The notes under the pieces were generated by a model. The model was not told the DNA's origin. It made no database searches and saw only the letters and a program-made list of their open reading frames with translations. A program made the translations under genes and the position numbers. Below, in pieces: positions 37,270 to 45,717 of a stretch of 64,000 bases of DNA; position 1 is the stretch's first letter, and each line of letters starts with the position of its first letter. The stretch is taken from contig NZ_JABTEX010000001.1 in the NCBI RefSeq assembly GCF_015711645.1, forward strand, positions 868,001 to 932,000. The letters are read 5' to 3'. Source of the stretch: Planomonospora sp. ID82291 (lineage in GTDB: Bacteria; Actinomycetota; Actinomycetes; Streptosporangiales; Streptosporangiaceae).

Positions 37270-37306
37270 GGCGGGCCCTCGGGCTCCGGGAGCCGACGAG
37301 CCGAGA

Positions 37307-37351
37307 AGTGTAAATCGACTTACGCTCGTTGACGTGAGCCGATCTACGCTC
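37307..37351 (+). promoter_or_regulatory. Candidate operator upstream of the RmlD-like gene
   Basis: A 20-bp near-palindrome (37307-37326) has GTAA-N6-TTAC at its centre and matches its own reverse complement at 16 of 20 positions. Its right part, CGACTTACGCTC (37316-37327), is repeated as CGATCTACGCTC at 37340-37351. An 8-bp inverted repeat AGCCGATC/GATCGGCT (37337-37344 with 37373-37380) follows. TACGGT (37380-37385) is a -10-like element 8 nt before the ATG. Confidence 0.5.
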
Positions 37352-37393
37352 CTCCACGGGAGGTCGTCGTGTGATCGGCTACGGTGGCCGGTC

Positions 37394-38212
37394 ATGAGGC
37401 TCCTCATCGTCGGCGGCAGCGGTCTCCTCGGCGGCGAACTCGTCCGGCGGTGCTCGGCGGCCGGGCACGAGGTGGCCGCGACCTACCTGACCCGGCCGGG
37501 AGAGACCGCGGGTGTCGAGTGGTCGCCGCTCGACGTGCACCGGCGGGAGGACGTCGACGCGCTGATCGGCGCGTTCCGCCCGGAGGCGGTCGTCAACGCC
37601 GCGTATCGGCAGGCGGACTGGACGACCACGGCCGTCGGAGCCGCGAACGTGGCTCTCGCCGTCTCCGCGGCGGGCGGGCGGCTGGTCCACGTCTCCAGCG
37701 ACGCGGTCTTCTCCGGTGCCGCGATCCGCTACGACGAGACGTGCGCCCCCGACCCGATCACCCCGTACGGCGCGGCCAAGGCCGCCGCCGAGACGGCGGT
37801 GACCGCGATCGCGCCGACCTCGGTGATAGCCCGGACATCCCTGATCATCGGCGACGGCGGCTCCCCGCACGAGGCGCTGGTGCATTCCCTGGCCACCGGC
37901 CGGAGGCAGGGAGTGCTGTTCACCGACGACGTGCGGTGCCCCGTGCACGTCGCCGATCTCGCCGCGGCGCTCCTCGAACTCGCCGTGTCCGGGTATCACG
38001 GCGTCCACCACGTCGCCGGAGCCGACGCGGTGAGCCGGTACGAGCTGGGGTTGCTCATCGCCCGGCGCGACGGACTCGACCCGGACCGGCTGCCCTCAGG
38101 CCGGCGAGCGGACTCCGGCGTGCCCGGCCCGCTGGACGTGCGCCTGGAGTGCGGCACGACCCGGCGGCGACTCCGCACCAGGCTGCGCGGCGCGCGGCGG
38201 TTCCTGCGATGA
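37394..38212 (+). CDS. RmlD-like NAD-dependent reductase (dTDP-4-dehydrorhamnose reductase family)
   Basis: This 272-residue extended short-chain reductase has the N-terminal nucleotide motif VGGSGLLGGELVRR, VNAAYRQADWTT, LVHVSSDAVFSG and the catalytic YGAAKAAAE (Tyr-x-x-x-Lys). The fit is to the RmlD/sugar-nucleotide subgroup (substrate-binding PFAM RmlD_sub_bind), whose members reduce dTDP-4-keto-rhamnose. No rmlA, rmlB or rmlC is present here, so the substrate is unproven. Start ATG 37394 is chosen over the longer frame from 37334 because homology begins there and a -10-like box lies just upstream. It is placed after fbiB but separated by its own regulatory region. Confidence 0.82.
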   Translation: MRLLIVGGSGLLGGELVRRCSAAGHEVAATYLTRPGETAGVEWSPLDVHRREDVDALIGAFRPEAVVNAAYRQADWTTTAVGAANVALAVSAAGGRLVHVSSDAVFSGAAIRYDETCAPDPITPYGAAKAAAETAVTAIAPTSVIARTSLIIGDGGSPHEALVHSLATGRRQGVLFTDDVRCPVHVADLAAALLELAVSGYHGVHHVAGADAVSRYELGLLIARRDGLDPDRLPSGRRADSGVPGPLDVRLECGTTRRRLRTRLRGARRFLR

Positions 38213-38375
38213 GGCGTTCACCGGCGCCCCGGCCTCCGAACAGGTGGAGCAGGAGAGGCGACGGACCGCCCCGACATCGTGGCTTACCATCCGGTGGTCA
38301 ACAGGCGAAGCGGCCCGCAGGCCTCCGACGATGATCACGCCCGGCCAACCGCATCATCGGATCTCAACGCAGGCT

Positions 38376-38891
38376 TCAGCTCTCGGGGTCTGCTCCGGCA
38401 TCCGATGTCACAGCGAAGGCCACCGAGGTGAGAACCCGTCCGTCGACCTCGAGGCTCCACGTATAACGCCGGCCTGGCAGCAGAGGAAGCCGGGGAACCG
38501 TGACGGCGAAGCTGTTGTGGATGTCGACTGACCGGACGGCGTCATCGACCGTGGCCGCTGCGCCACTGAGTTCCATGGCTCCGCTGTACTCGACCGGCCG
38601 TTCCTTCCCCGGAGTTCCGGCAGTGACGGGCCTGCCATCGTCATCGAGCAGCCGAAGGGCGAAGGCCCGTCGTGTGGCCGCCTCCTCCCAGGACGCGCGG
38701 ACGAAAACCGCCAGCGCACTCTGCGGCAGCTTCGTGTCGGTGGCCGACCAGTCGCCACCCAATATGTTGATCTTTCCACTGGAACCGTCATGCTGCGCCG
38801 CATCGCACAGCACAATGAATGCCTGCTTGACATCCTCCCGGGTCTGAAGGCCCGGGGCTCCTTCCCTCGCGGGTCGGTGTTCCTGTTTCAT
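38376..38891 (-). CDS. DUF6941-like protein with its start replaced by the TnpB element end
   Basis: The native-looking body begins at about 38825 (QAFIVLCDAAQHDGSSGKIN, then ILGGDWSATDTKLPQSALAV) and continues for about 148 residues with a beta-sandwich-like pattern; this is typical of the DUF6941 actinobacterial family. The first about 22 residues of the present frame (MKQEHRPAREGAPGLQ and following) are encoded by the right end of the adjoining TnpB element. The original start is therefore lost or displaced to the far side of the element. The ATG at 38891 has GGAGG about 9 nt upstream, so the element may supply a working start in frame. Otherwise the gene is a 5'-truncated pseudogene. Function of the family is unknown. 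Confidence 0.7.
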   Translation of the reverse strand: MKQEHRPAREGAPGLQTREDVKQAFIVLCDAAQHDGSSGKINILGGDWSATDTKLPQSALAVFVRASWEEAATRRAFALRLLDDDGRPVTAGTPGKERPVEYSGAMELSGAAATVDDAVRSVDIHNSFAVTVPRLPLLPGRRYTWSLEVDGRVLTSVAFAVTSDAGADPES

Positions 38892-39010
38892 CGGGCCGCG
38901 CCTCCCCGGAGAACTCCGGGACCGGTCTTACCAGCCCTCCGCAGGCGTTTTACCTCTCCGCCAGCCCGGCGGCGAGGATGTTCTTCGCGGCGTTGACATC
39001 CCGGTCGTGG
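38827..39010 (-). ncRNA. Candidate omega (reRNA) scaffold of TnpB
   Basis: By analogy with characterised TnpB elements, the guide RNA scaffold overlaps the tnpB 3' end and runs to the right end of the element, and the first bases of flanking DNA act as guide. Here the hairpin at 38837-38856 would be the 3' scaffold stem, and the guide would be copied from about 38826 downward, inside the DUF6941-like gene. The 5' limit is a guess. Confidence 0.4.
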
Positions 39011-40065
39011 ACGGTGCCGCACTGCGGGCACGTCCAGGCCCGGACGTTCAGCGGCATGGCGCCGTTGACATGACCGCATCCCCGCGTGGAACACAGCTTG
39101 GAGGAGGGGAACCAGCGGTCGACGACCAGCAGTTCCCGTCCGTACCAGGCGGTCTTGTACTCCAGCATCGTCCGCAGCTCTCGCCAGGAGGCGTCGGAGA
39201 TGGCGCGCGCCAGCGAGTGGTTCTTGACCAGGTTGCGGACGGTCAGGTCCTCCACGGCGATCACTTGGTTCTCGCGAACAAGCCGTGTGGTGAGTTTGTG
39301 CAGGAAGTCGCGGCGGCGGTCGGTGATCCGGGCGTGGACGCGGGCGACCTTCATCCGCGCCTTGGCCCGGTTGCTCGAGCCCTTCGCCTTGCGGGCGAGG
39401 TTGCGCTGCGCCTTGGCCAGGCGCTCGCGGTCGGCCCGCTCGTGCTTCGGGTTGGTGATCTTCTCGCCGGTCGACAGCGTGAGCAGGGACGTGATCCCGG
39501 CGTCCACGCCCACCGACCGCTCTACGGGATCGAGCGGGCGGATCGCCTCCTCCACCAGCAGGGAGACGAACCAGCGCCCGGCCGCGTCACGCGACACCGT
39601 CACCGTGGACGGCTCCGCGCCCCGCGGAAGCGGACGCGACCAGACGATGTCCAAAGGCGCGTCCATCTTCGCCAGTTTCAGCGCGCCGTCCCGAAACGAA
39701 AAAGCGTTGTTCTGAAACGTCGCCGACGCCCGGGACTTCTTGCGGGACTTGAACCGCGGGTAGCGGGCGCGCCTGGCGAAGAAGCTGTTGAACGCCACCT
39801 GCTGAGCGCGAAGCACCTGCTGCAAGGGGACGTTCGAAACGTCCTTCAGGAACTCCAGGCCGGGCTCCTGCTTCCAGGCGGTGAGCCATTTGGCTGTTTC
39901 CACATACGAGGTGGAGACGCCCTCGTCCTTGTAGCGGCGGGTGCGTTCGGCCAGTGCCCTGTTCCAGACCAGCCGCACGCACCCGAACGTCCGCGTCAGC
40001 AGTGCGGCCTGCTCGGGAGTGGGATGGAAGCGGTACCTGTAGGCACGCTTCACGATCCGGGACAT
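38950..40065 (-). CDS. tnpB: RNA-guided DNA endonuclease TnpB (IS200/IS605 family)
   Basis: This protein of 371-374 residues is complete. The RuvC-like active site is intact: Asp in GVDAGITSLL (D191 in the 374-residue frame), Glu in IAVEDLTVRNLVKN (E275), and the last Asp in HDRDVNAAKNI (D359). The zinc ribbon carries C328, C333, C349 and C352 (KLCSTRGCG and TCPQCG). The N-terminal MSRIVKRAYRYRFHPT is the usual family start, so ATG 40065 is preferred to ATG 40074. TnpB cuts DNA next to a transposon-adjacent motif using the omega RNA and helps the element persist. It should be active by sequence. Confidence 0.93.
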   Translation of the reverse strand: MSRIVKRAYRYRFHPTPEQAALLTRTFGCVRLVWNRALAERTRRYKDEGVSTSYVETAKWLTAWKQEPGLEFLKDVSNVPLQQVLRAQQVAFNSFFARRARYPRFKSRKKSRASATFQNNAFSFRDGALKLAKMDAPLDIVWSRPLPRGAEPSTVTVSRDAAGRWFVSLLVEEAIRPLDPVERSVGVDAGITSLLTLSTGEKITNPKHERADRERLAKAQRNLARKAKGSSNRAKARMKVARVHARITDRRRDFLHKLTTRLVRENQVIAVEDLTVRNLVKNHSLARAISDASWRELRTMLEYKTAWYGRELLVVDRWFPSSKLCSTRGCGHVNGAMPLNVRAWTCPQCGTVHDRDVNAAKNILAAGLAER

Positions 40066-40167
40066 GGCTGACATGATACCGCTTGATCGTGTTAAGCGTA
40101 CGGGTACGCATCGGCCTTATCCGGCTTCGAAGGACCGGGTTTGCGGCCTTCAACTTCCGATCAGACG

Positions 40168-40198
40168 CCCTCCTGCACGAACTCGATATTCAGGAGGG
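40168..40198 (-). terminator. Hairpin at the end of the HicB-like gene
   Basis: CCCTCCTG (40168-40175) pairs with CAGGAGGG (40191-40198), 8 bp around a 15-nt loop, overlapping the stop codon at 40190. Confidence 0.5.
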
Positions 40199-40585
40199 GG
40201 TGGTGGAAGTTCCGGTAGCCGACGCCGCCGAGGCCCCGCCTCCGCCTTGGAACGGAAGGAGCAGCGGAGGGGTCGTCCAGGTCTGAGAATCGCTCCGGAC
40301 GACCCGGTCCACGATCGTCGCCTGAGGGTCGAGCCACCCTTCCAACGCCTCCCGAACCAGGCGCTTGGCATCGGCAAGCGTCCGACTCCGCACATCGAGA
40401 TCGGGCAGATCCGGCGAGACCGCACGCCAGCCGTGACGCAGGCGCCGGTATTCGACCCGAACACTCCGCCGATCCCGTACGACCTCCACCGGCGTGGCAT
40501 GTCGGACGATCTCTTCCACGTCATCCCACGAGAGACCGTCCTCGTCACCCCACAACCCAGGTTCTCCATTCACACACGTCATCAT
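40190..40585 (-). CDS. HicB-like small protein (orphan antitoxin-type fold)
   Basis: This 131-residue protein has a central segment (VRVEYRRLRHGWRAVSPDL then LADAKRLVREALEGWLD) with the beta-beta-beta-alpha pattern of HicB-type antitoxins, which bind a HicA RNase. No HicA gene is found on either side, so it is an orphan or a regulator. The C-terminal 40 residues are Ser/Thr/Gly-rich and disordered. Start ATG 40585 is uncertain (ATG 40582 or GTG further in also possible). It lies immediately upstream of the TnpB element on the same strand. G+C is lower than in the genes upstream. Confidence 0.6.
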   Translation of the reverse strand: MMTCVNGEPGLWGDEDGLSWDDVEEIVRHATPVEVVRDRRSVRVEYRRLRHGWRAVSPDLPDLDVRSRTLADAKRLVREALEGWLDPQATIVDRVVRSDSQTWTTPPLLLPFQGGGGASAASATGTSTTPS

Positions 40586-40773
40586 GCCCCCGTTCCCACG
40601 CCTACATCTCCCGCCGAATGGCTCAGCCGGAATCTGCCGGACCTCTCCGCCGAGAAGCGCCGCAGGTCCGGTCGTCCTGCCGGTGGACCGGCCCTTCGCC
40701 GGGTCCAGGCGGCCGGGCCGGGTACGGCCTCCCCCGGTGGCCATTCGCCGCTGCCGGATGCGGGCCGGGGAAG

Positions 40774-42528
40774 TCAGGCCTTGCGGCAGGTGGGGTGGCA
40801 GAGGCGGCGGGCCAGGGCGGAGAGGAAGACGTCGATGATCTCGCCGGGCTCCCGGGCGACGTGCAGGGAGCCGTTGGTGATCGAGGCGACCCGGTCGAGG
40901 GTGGCGCGGTCGAGGTCGTCGCCGAAGGCCAGCACGACGACCTGGACGGGGTACTGCGGGTCCCACTCCTCGCGCAGCTTCTCGGCCAGCTCCCCGCCGG
41001 AGATCCCCTTGCCGTCGTCCTTGCCCGCGGTGATGACCAGGAGCGTGTTGTTCATGCCCTCGTCGTAGGCCTCGGTCACCTCGCGGAACCCGGCCAGGAT
41101 CGAGTCGTGCAGGGAACTGGCCCGCCCGGGGTCGGCGCGCAGGGTCCGGGTGAGCTCCTCCAGGCGGCTGCGCCGGATCACCCGCCCGTCCTCGGACTCG
41201 GTGATCGGGCCGAGCCCCACCCGCTCGCGGTGGTCGCCGCCCGCGCCCTTGGCGTCGGCGAACTCCCACATGCCCATGTGGGTCGAGTGCGGGAAGAGCT
41301 GCAGGCCCAGCCGGGCGGCGTCGAGGGCGACCGTCAGCTTGGTCCTCCCCTTCTCCCCCCTGATCGGCTCGGCCATGTGCCGGGAGGCGTCGGCCAGGAC
41401 CAGGATGTTGGTCGGCGGGGCCAGCCGGCTCCACGCCTCCAGCGCCTCGTCGATCACCGCGGGCACGATGGCCGGGCGGGTGCGGGGCGCCGCGGTGGGG
41501 ATCTCGGGACCGGGCGAGTAGGGGCCCAGGCTGCCGTCGGCCGAGCGGAAGCCCGCCCGCCGTACCGCGTCCTGGGTCTGCGCGGAGCGGAGCCAGGAGG
41601 CGAAGGCCCGGGAGCCGGCCGCCCTGTCCGGGTCGCCGGAGGTGACCACGTAGGGGTAGTCGAGGTTGATAGTGCCCTCGCGCGGGTGGAGCGCGACCAG
41701 CGGGTCGGCGGAGGGCCGCCGGTTGTGCTCCCACACCGACTGCTCGGGGACGATCACGACGGGCCGCTTCCAGAAGGAGCGCTCGTCGATCGCGTCGAGC
41801 ATGCTGCGGTAGTCGGGCGCCGCCCCGGCCTGGGCCCACCGGACGAACGCGGTGAGCGCCCGGTCGGCCTCGGCGCCGCTGCCCACCACGTCCCTGGCCG
41901 CGGCCACGGTGGCGATGCCGGCCCCGGCGAGCGACGGGTCGGGGACGCGGACCACGTCGGGCTCGTTCTCGGTGGGCTGGACGCGGCCCCGGGTGGTCGG
42001 CGGGAAGACCATCCGCCAGTTCATCTCCGTCCTGCCGACCGCGAACCGCCTGGCCAGCGAGGTCCGGGTGGCGAAGACCAGGGGCGAGGTGGCCATCACG
42101 GTCTCGGTGCCCGCCAGGTCGGCCGCGCCCTGCTTGCGGGCCAGCCGGATCCAGGCGGAGGAGTCGGAGATCCAGCCGTCCGGCCGGGAGGCGAGCACGC
42201 CCGCGGTGTCCCCGATCAGGGTTCGCAGCACGGTGGCCGGGGGCTGCTCGGTGACCTGGACCAGCACGCACCGGCCGTCGACCTCGGTCCTGCCCGCGTT
42301 GAACCGCCCGGCCGCGTCCATCACGGTGGGGGCGATGTCCACCGCGGCGGCGACGTCCACCAGGACCGGCTCCCCGGAGCAGCCCGCACCGATCCGGTCG
42401 GTGACCACCACCACGATTCCGGCGGCGGCGACCGCCAGAGCCACCGCGGCGAGTGAAACACGTGTCAGTGCCTGGTGCCGGCGCCTCTCGGCGCCGGCGG
42501 CCACGCGATGTCGACCGGAAGAGGGCAC
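40774..42528 (-). CDS. Membrane-anchored solute-binding domain plus VWA domain protein
   Basis: This 584-residue protein starts at GTG 42528 with an N-terminal membrane helix (about 22-42) and a following Cys (GAGCSGEP). Residues about 50-330 resemble a periplasmic substrate-binding protein of the type fused to VWA in actinobacteria (SRPDGWISDSSAWIRLAR, NLDYPYVVTSGDPDRAAGSR). Residues about 355-575 form a von Willebrand A domain: ILVLADASRHMAEP at the metal-site position, where the third site residue differs from the usual DxSxS, and NTLLVITAGKDDG. The substrate is unknown; a surface-sensing or adhesion role is possible. It is monocistronic and leftward. Confidence 0.8.
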   Translation of the reverse strand: MPSSGRHRVAAGAERRRHQALTRVSLAAVALAVAAAGIVVVVTDRIGAGCSGEPVLVDVAAAVDIAPTVMDAAGRFNAGRTEVDGRCVLVQVTEQPPATVLRTLIGDTAGVLASRPDGWISDSSAWIRLARKQGAADLAGTETVMATSPLVFATRTSLARRFAVGRTEMNWRMVFPPTTRGRVQPTENEPDVVRVPDPSLAGAGIATVAAARDVVGSGAEADRALTAFVRWAQAGAAPDYRSMLDAIDERSFWKRPVVIVPEQSVWEHNRRPSADPLVALHPREGTINLDYPYVVTSGDPDRAAGSRAFASWLRSAQTQDAVRRAGFRSADGSLGPYSPGPEIPTAAPRTRPAIVPAVIDEALEAWSRLAPPTNILVLADASRHMAEPIRGEKGRTKLTVALDAARLGLQLFPHSTHMGMWEFADAKGAGGDHRERVGLGPITESEDGRVIRRSRLEELTRTLRADPGRASSLHDSILAGFREVTEAYDEGMNNTLLVITAGKDDGKGISGGELAEKLREEWDPQYPVQVVVLAFGDDLDRATLDRVASITNGSLHVAREPGEIIDVFLSALARRLCHPTCRKA

Positions 42529-42605
42529 GCTGGGACCTCTCGCTTCAGGGGAGTGATAATTCTCCCAATACTTCCCTTATGAAGCGCAAGTCACCAGAGA
42601 ACTTG

Positions 42606-45227
42606 TTATAGACGATCAAGCGGCACGAAGTTACGCACGCTTTGACAAACCCCGTCGCTGGCCGCCGAGGCGGCCAGCCGCTCCGCGTCCGGCACGCCGT
42701 ACGAGGTGGTCCGCTGCCGCACCGGCCGCCCGGTGGGGGCGACCATGGCGGCGAGCTCGGTGATCGTCTTGAACGAGCCGTTCTCCGACCCGGCCATCCG
42801 GCTGATCGTCTCCTCCATCAGCGTGCCGCCCAGGTCGTTGACCCCGCCGGAGAGCACCTGGCGGCACAGGTCGTCGCGGAGCTTCACCCAGGAGCACTGG
42901 ATGTTGCCGATCGCGCCGTGCAGCAGGATCCGGGCCAGCGCGTGCACGGCCCGGTTCTCCCGCGCGGTCGGGCCGGGGCGGGCGATCCCGGCCAGGTAGA
43001 TGGGCGCGCTGTGGTGCACGAACGGCAGCAGCACGAACTCGGAGAACCCGCCGGTCTCCTCCTGGATGCGGCGGATGAGGCGGATGTGCCGGACCCAGTG
43101 GGCGTGGGTGTCGACGTGGCCGTACATCATCGTGGAGGTCGTCGGGATGCCGAGCCGGTGGGCGGTGGTGATCACCTCCACCCACTCGGCGGCGGGCAGC
43201 TTGCCCTTGGTCAGCACCCAGCGCACGTCGTCGTCGAGGATCTCCGCCGCGGTGCCCGGCAGGGAGTCGACGCCGGCCTCCTTCGCCGCGGTCAGCCAGT
43301 CCGCGACCGACAGGTTCGTCCGGCCGGCGCCGTTGACGACCTCCATCGGGGAGAACGCGTGGACGTGCATCTCCGGCACCCGCGCCTTGACCGCCCGGGC
43401 GATGTCGAAGTAGGCGGTGCCCGGCAGGTCGGGGTGGATGCCGCCCTGCATGCACACCTCGGTCGCCCCGGCCCGCCAGCCTTCCTCGGCCCGGTCGGCG
43501 ACCTGGTCGAGCGAGAGCGTGTAGGCGTCGGCGTCGGTACGGCGCTGCGCGAAGGCGCAGAACCGGCAGCCGGTGTAGCAGACGTTGGTGAAGTTGATGT
43601 TCCGGTTGACGACGTAGGTCACCTCGTCGCCCGCGGCCTCGCGGCGCAGGCCGTCCGCGATCCGGCAGAGCTCGTCCAGCCCCGCGTCGTCGGCCCCGGC
43701 CCCGTCGGGCCCCCCGGCGAGGCCGAGCAGGGTCAGCGCCTCGGCCTCGGTCAGCCCCGCGGGGTCGGCCTCCGCCCGGCGCAGCGCCCGCAGCACGTCC
43801 CCGGGGACGGCGCCGCCGCTTCCGGAGCCGCCCGGCGGCGCGGTCGGCGAGGCGGCGGGCAGGCGCTCCTTCAGCGCCTCCCAGTCCCCGTAGACGTGGT
43901 CGAAGTCGTCGCGGCGGTCGGCGGTGCGTCCCTCGGTGTCGACGGCCGTGTGCAGGTCGGTCCGGCCGGAGGAGGCGAAGCCGCCGTCGGGCTCCTGCCA
44001 GGGACGGCCGACGATCTCGGCGTCCTCCCTCGCCAGCCCGGTCGCCGGGTCGGCGAGGGCCGCGACGTGGACGGCCAGCCGCGGGTCGAGCCAGGGCTCG
44101 CCGGCGAGCACGTACTCCGGGTAGATCGTCAGCCGCTCGCGCAGGGTGAACCCGGCGGCGGCCGTGCGGGCGGCGAGCTCGTCGATCTGCGGCCAGGGGC
44201 GCTCGGGGTTGACGTGGTCGGGCGTCAGCGGCGAGACCCCGCCCCAGTCGTCGATCCCGGCCCGGATCATCAGGCCGTACTCGGCGTCGACCAGGTTCGG
44301 CGGGGCCTGCAGGCGCGTCCTCGGGCCCAGGACCAGGCGGGCCACCGCGATCGTGGCGGCCAGCTCCTGCAGGTCGGCGTCGGGCATGCCGCGCATCGCC
44401 GTGTCGGGCTTGGCGCGGAAGTTCTGGACGATGACCTCCTGGATCCCGCCGTACTCGCGGGCCGTCCTGCGCAGCGCGAACAGCGACTCGGCCCGGTCCT
44501 GCACCGTCTCGCCGATGCCGATCAGGATGCCGCTGGTGAAGGGCACGTTGGAGCGTCCGGCGTCCTCCAGCACGCGCAGCCGCACGGCGGGGTCCTTGTC
44601 GGGCGAGCCGTGGTGGGGCTGCCCCTTCTCCTCGAACAGGCGGCGCGAGGTGGTCTCCAGCATCATGCCCATCGAGGGCGCGACCGGCTTGAGCCGCTGC
44701 AGGTCGCGCCAGGTCAGCACGCCGGGGTTGAGGTGCGGGAGCAGCCCGGTCTCCTCCAGCACCCGGATCGCCATCGCCCGCACGTAGGAGAGCGTGTCGT
44801 CGTAGCCGTGCGCGTCCAGCCACTCGCGGGCCTGGTGCCAGCGGTCCTCGGGCCGGTCGCCCAGGGTGAACAGCGCCTCCTTGCAGCCCGCCGCCGCGCC
44901 CTGCCGGGCGATCTCCACGACCTCGTCGGGGCTCATGAACACGCTGTCGAGCTTGTGCGGGGCGGTGGCGAACGTGCAGTAGCCGCACCGGTCGCGGCAC
45001 AGGCGGGTCAGCGGGATGAAGACCTTGCGGCTGTAGGTGATGATCCCCGCCCGGCCGACGGCCTCCAGCCCCGCGTCCCTGACCCGTCCGGCGTGGCCGA
45101 GCAGGGTCTCCAGATCGGCGTCCCTGGCGTGCAGCAGGACGGTGGCCTCGGACAGATCGAGGGCTTTGCCGTCGCGCGCCCGGGCCAGGGCCCGGCGCAT
45201 CGCGGCATCGGTGGGAGTGGCGCTCAT
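42606..45227 (-). CDS. fbiC: FO synthase, bifunctional (CofG/CofH fusion)
   Basis: This 873-residue bifunctional radical-SAM enzyme makes the deazaflavin FO, the chromophore of F420, from 5-amino-6-ribitylamino-uracil and tyrosine. The N-terminal CofG half has CRDRCGYC at 77-84 and [19 protein letters not shown]. The C-terminal CofH half has CYTGCRFC near residues 545-555 with NRNINFTNV before it. Both CxxxCxxC motifs bind 4Fe-4S clusters. The length matches FbiC. It lies about 5 kb from fbiAB rather than next to them. The start ATG 45227 lies 6 nt after the -10-like TAATGT, with no ribosome-binding site, so translation is probably leaderless. Confidence 0.97.
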   Translation of the reverse strand: MSATPTDAAMRRALARARDGKALDLSEATVLLHARDADLETLLGHAGRVRDAGLEAVGRAGIITYSRKVFIPLTRLCRDRCGYCTFATAPHKLDSVFMSPDEVVEIARQGAAAGCKEALFTLGDRPEDRWHQAREWLDAHGYDDTLSYVRAMAIRVLEETGLLPHLNPGVLTWRDLQRLKPVAPSMGMMLETTSRRLFEEKGQPHHGSPDKDPAVRLRVLEDAGRSNVPFTSGILIGIGETVQDRAESLFALRRTAREYGGIQEVIVQNFRAKPDTAMRGMPDADLQELAATIAVARLVLGPRTRLQAPPNLVDAEYGLMIRAGIDDWGGVSPLTPDHVNPERPWPQIDELAARTAAAGFTLRERLTIYPEYVLAGEPWLDPRLAVHVAALADPATGLAREDAEIVGRPWQEPDGGFASSGRTDLHTAVDTEGRTADRRDDFDHVYGDWEALKERLPAASPTAPPGGSGSGGAVPGDVLRALRRAEADPAGLTEAEALTLLGLAGGPDGAGADDAGLDELCRIADGLRREAAGDEVTYVVNRNINFTNVCYTGCRFCAFAQRRTDADAYTLSLDQVADRAEEGWRAGATEVCMQGGIHPDLPGTAYFDIARAVKARVPEMHVHAFSPMEVVNGAGRTNLSVADWLTAAKEAGVDSLPGTAAEILDDDVRWVLTKGKLPAAEWVEVITTAHRLGIPTTSTMMYGHVDTHAHWVRHIRLIRRIQEETGGFSEFVLLPFVHHSAPIYLAGIARPGPTARENRAVHALARILLHGAIGNIQCSWVKLRDDLCRQVLSGGVNDLGGTLMEETISRMAGSENGSFKTITELAAMVAPTGRPVRQRTTSYGVPDAERLAASAASDGVCQSVRNFVPLDRL

Positions 45228-45233
45228 GTACGC

Positions 45234-45239
45234 ACATTA
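45234..45239 (-). promoter_or_regulatory. -10 element of fbiC, leaderless start
   Basis: On the minus strand TAATGT ends 6 nt before the fbiC ATG. A TTGAC-like element at about 45242-45246 overlaps it closely and does not form a standard -35. The rest of the 280-bp gap to 45508 is AT-rich and holds the small gene's promoter. Confidence 0.5.
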
Positions 45240-45463
45240 GGTCAACGCTCCGGGACCGGCGTCCCTGGCCTCCGCCGGCCGGGCGGCGCGCCCGCCAGTC
45301 TAAAACTAATAAAAATTGACATAGAAGGCGCGAAGGTGGACCGTTGAACCCACCGCCCCGACGCCGACACGTCCGCGCGCCCGGGCGGATCGCGAGATCA
45401 TTTGAATAATGCTAAACGGTTCACTCAAGCAAGTCTCGATAGACGTAAATGCTTGCGCTTGCA

Positions 45464-45469
45464 TAAACT
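45464..45469 (+). promoter_or_regulatory. Promoter -10 of the small membrane protein
   Basis: TAAACT at 45464-45469 with TAGACG at 45440-45445 (four of six matches to TTGACA, 18-bp spacing) lies in an AT-rich stretch 39 bp before the ATG at 45508. Confidence 0.45.
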
Positions 45470-45507
45470 AGAGGCATCCCACCGGAACACCCCGCAAGGA
45501 GCAGGAA

Positions 45508-45717
45508 ATGATCTGGTTCTTCGTCGCCCTCGCCGCCGTCGCCGTCCTCGCCCCGCTGATCGGAGCCGACACGCGCGACGGTCGTGACTGGAGACCGGCC
45601 GACCCGGAGCCCCACGGGTCCGGGACCGGCGGCTTTAGAACGACCGGTAGTCCCGTGCCGGCATCCGCGGCCCGCGAGCGGGCGGCCGCACCCCGCCCAG
45701 TCTCAGCAGCCGGCTGA
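45508..45717 (+). CDS. Small single-helix membrane protein
   Basis: This 69-residue protein has one N-terminal helix (MIWFFVALAAVAVLAPLIG) and a charged tail with ADTRDGRDW. AAGGAGCAGG precedes the ATG at good spacing, and a promoter-like AT-rich region lies upstream. Its last 28 codons overlap the 3' end of the convergent glycosylase gene (45635-45717). It resembles short hypothetical proteins of actinomycetes; function unknown. Confidence 0.6.
   Translation: MIWFFVALAAVAVLAPLIGADTRDGRDWRPADPEPHGSGTGGFRTTGSPVPASAARERAAAPRPVSAAG

Larger units (their letters stand above)
38827..40106 (-). mobile_element. IS200/IS605-type (IS1341-like) element carrying tnpB only
   Basis: The element contains an intact tnpB gene and no tnpA transposase, so it depends on a transposase elsewhere to move. 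The right end has the typical subterminal hairpin CCCGGG-N8-CCCGGG (38837-38856) followed by AGGATGTCAA, ending at about 38827. TCAA is the known right cleavage tetranucleotide of IS608-type elements. The left end is not certain: it lies between about 40085 and 40106, upstream of the tnpB start. The boundaries interrupt the 5' end of the DUF6941-like gene. No target duplication is expected for this family and none is seen. Confidence 0.75.

Noticed and set aside
38096-38338. Short leftward frame between the RmlD-like and DUF6941-like genes
   Set aside because: No conserved motif; the 163-bp gap shows only a weak 7-bp inverted repeat (38329-38335 with 38353-38359).
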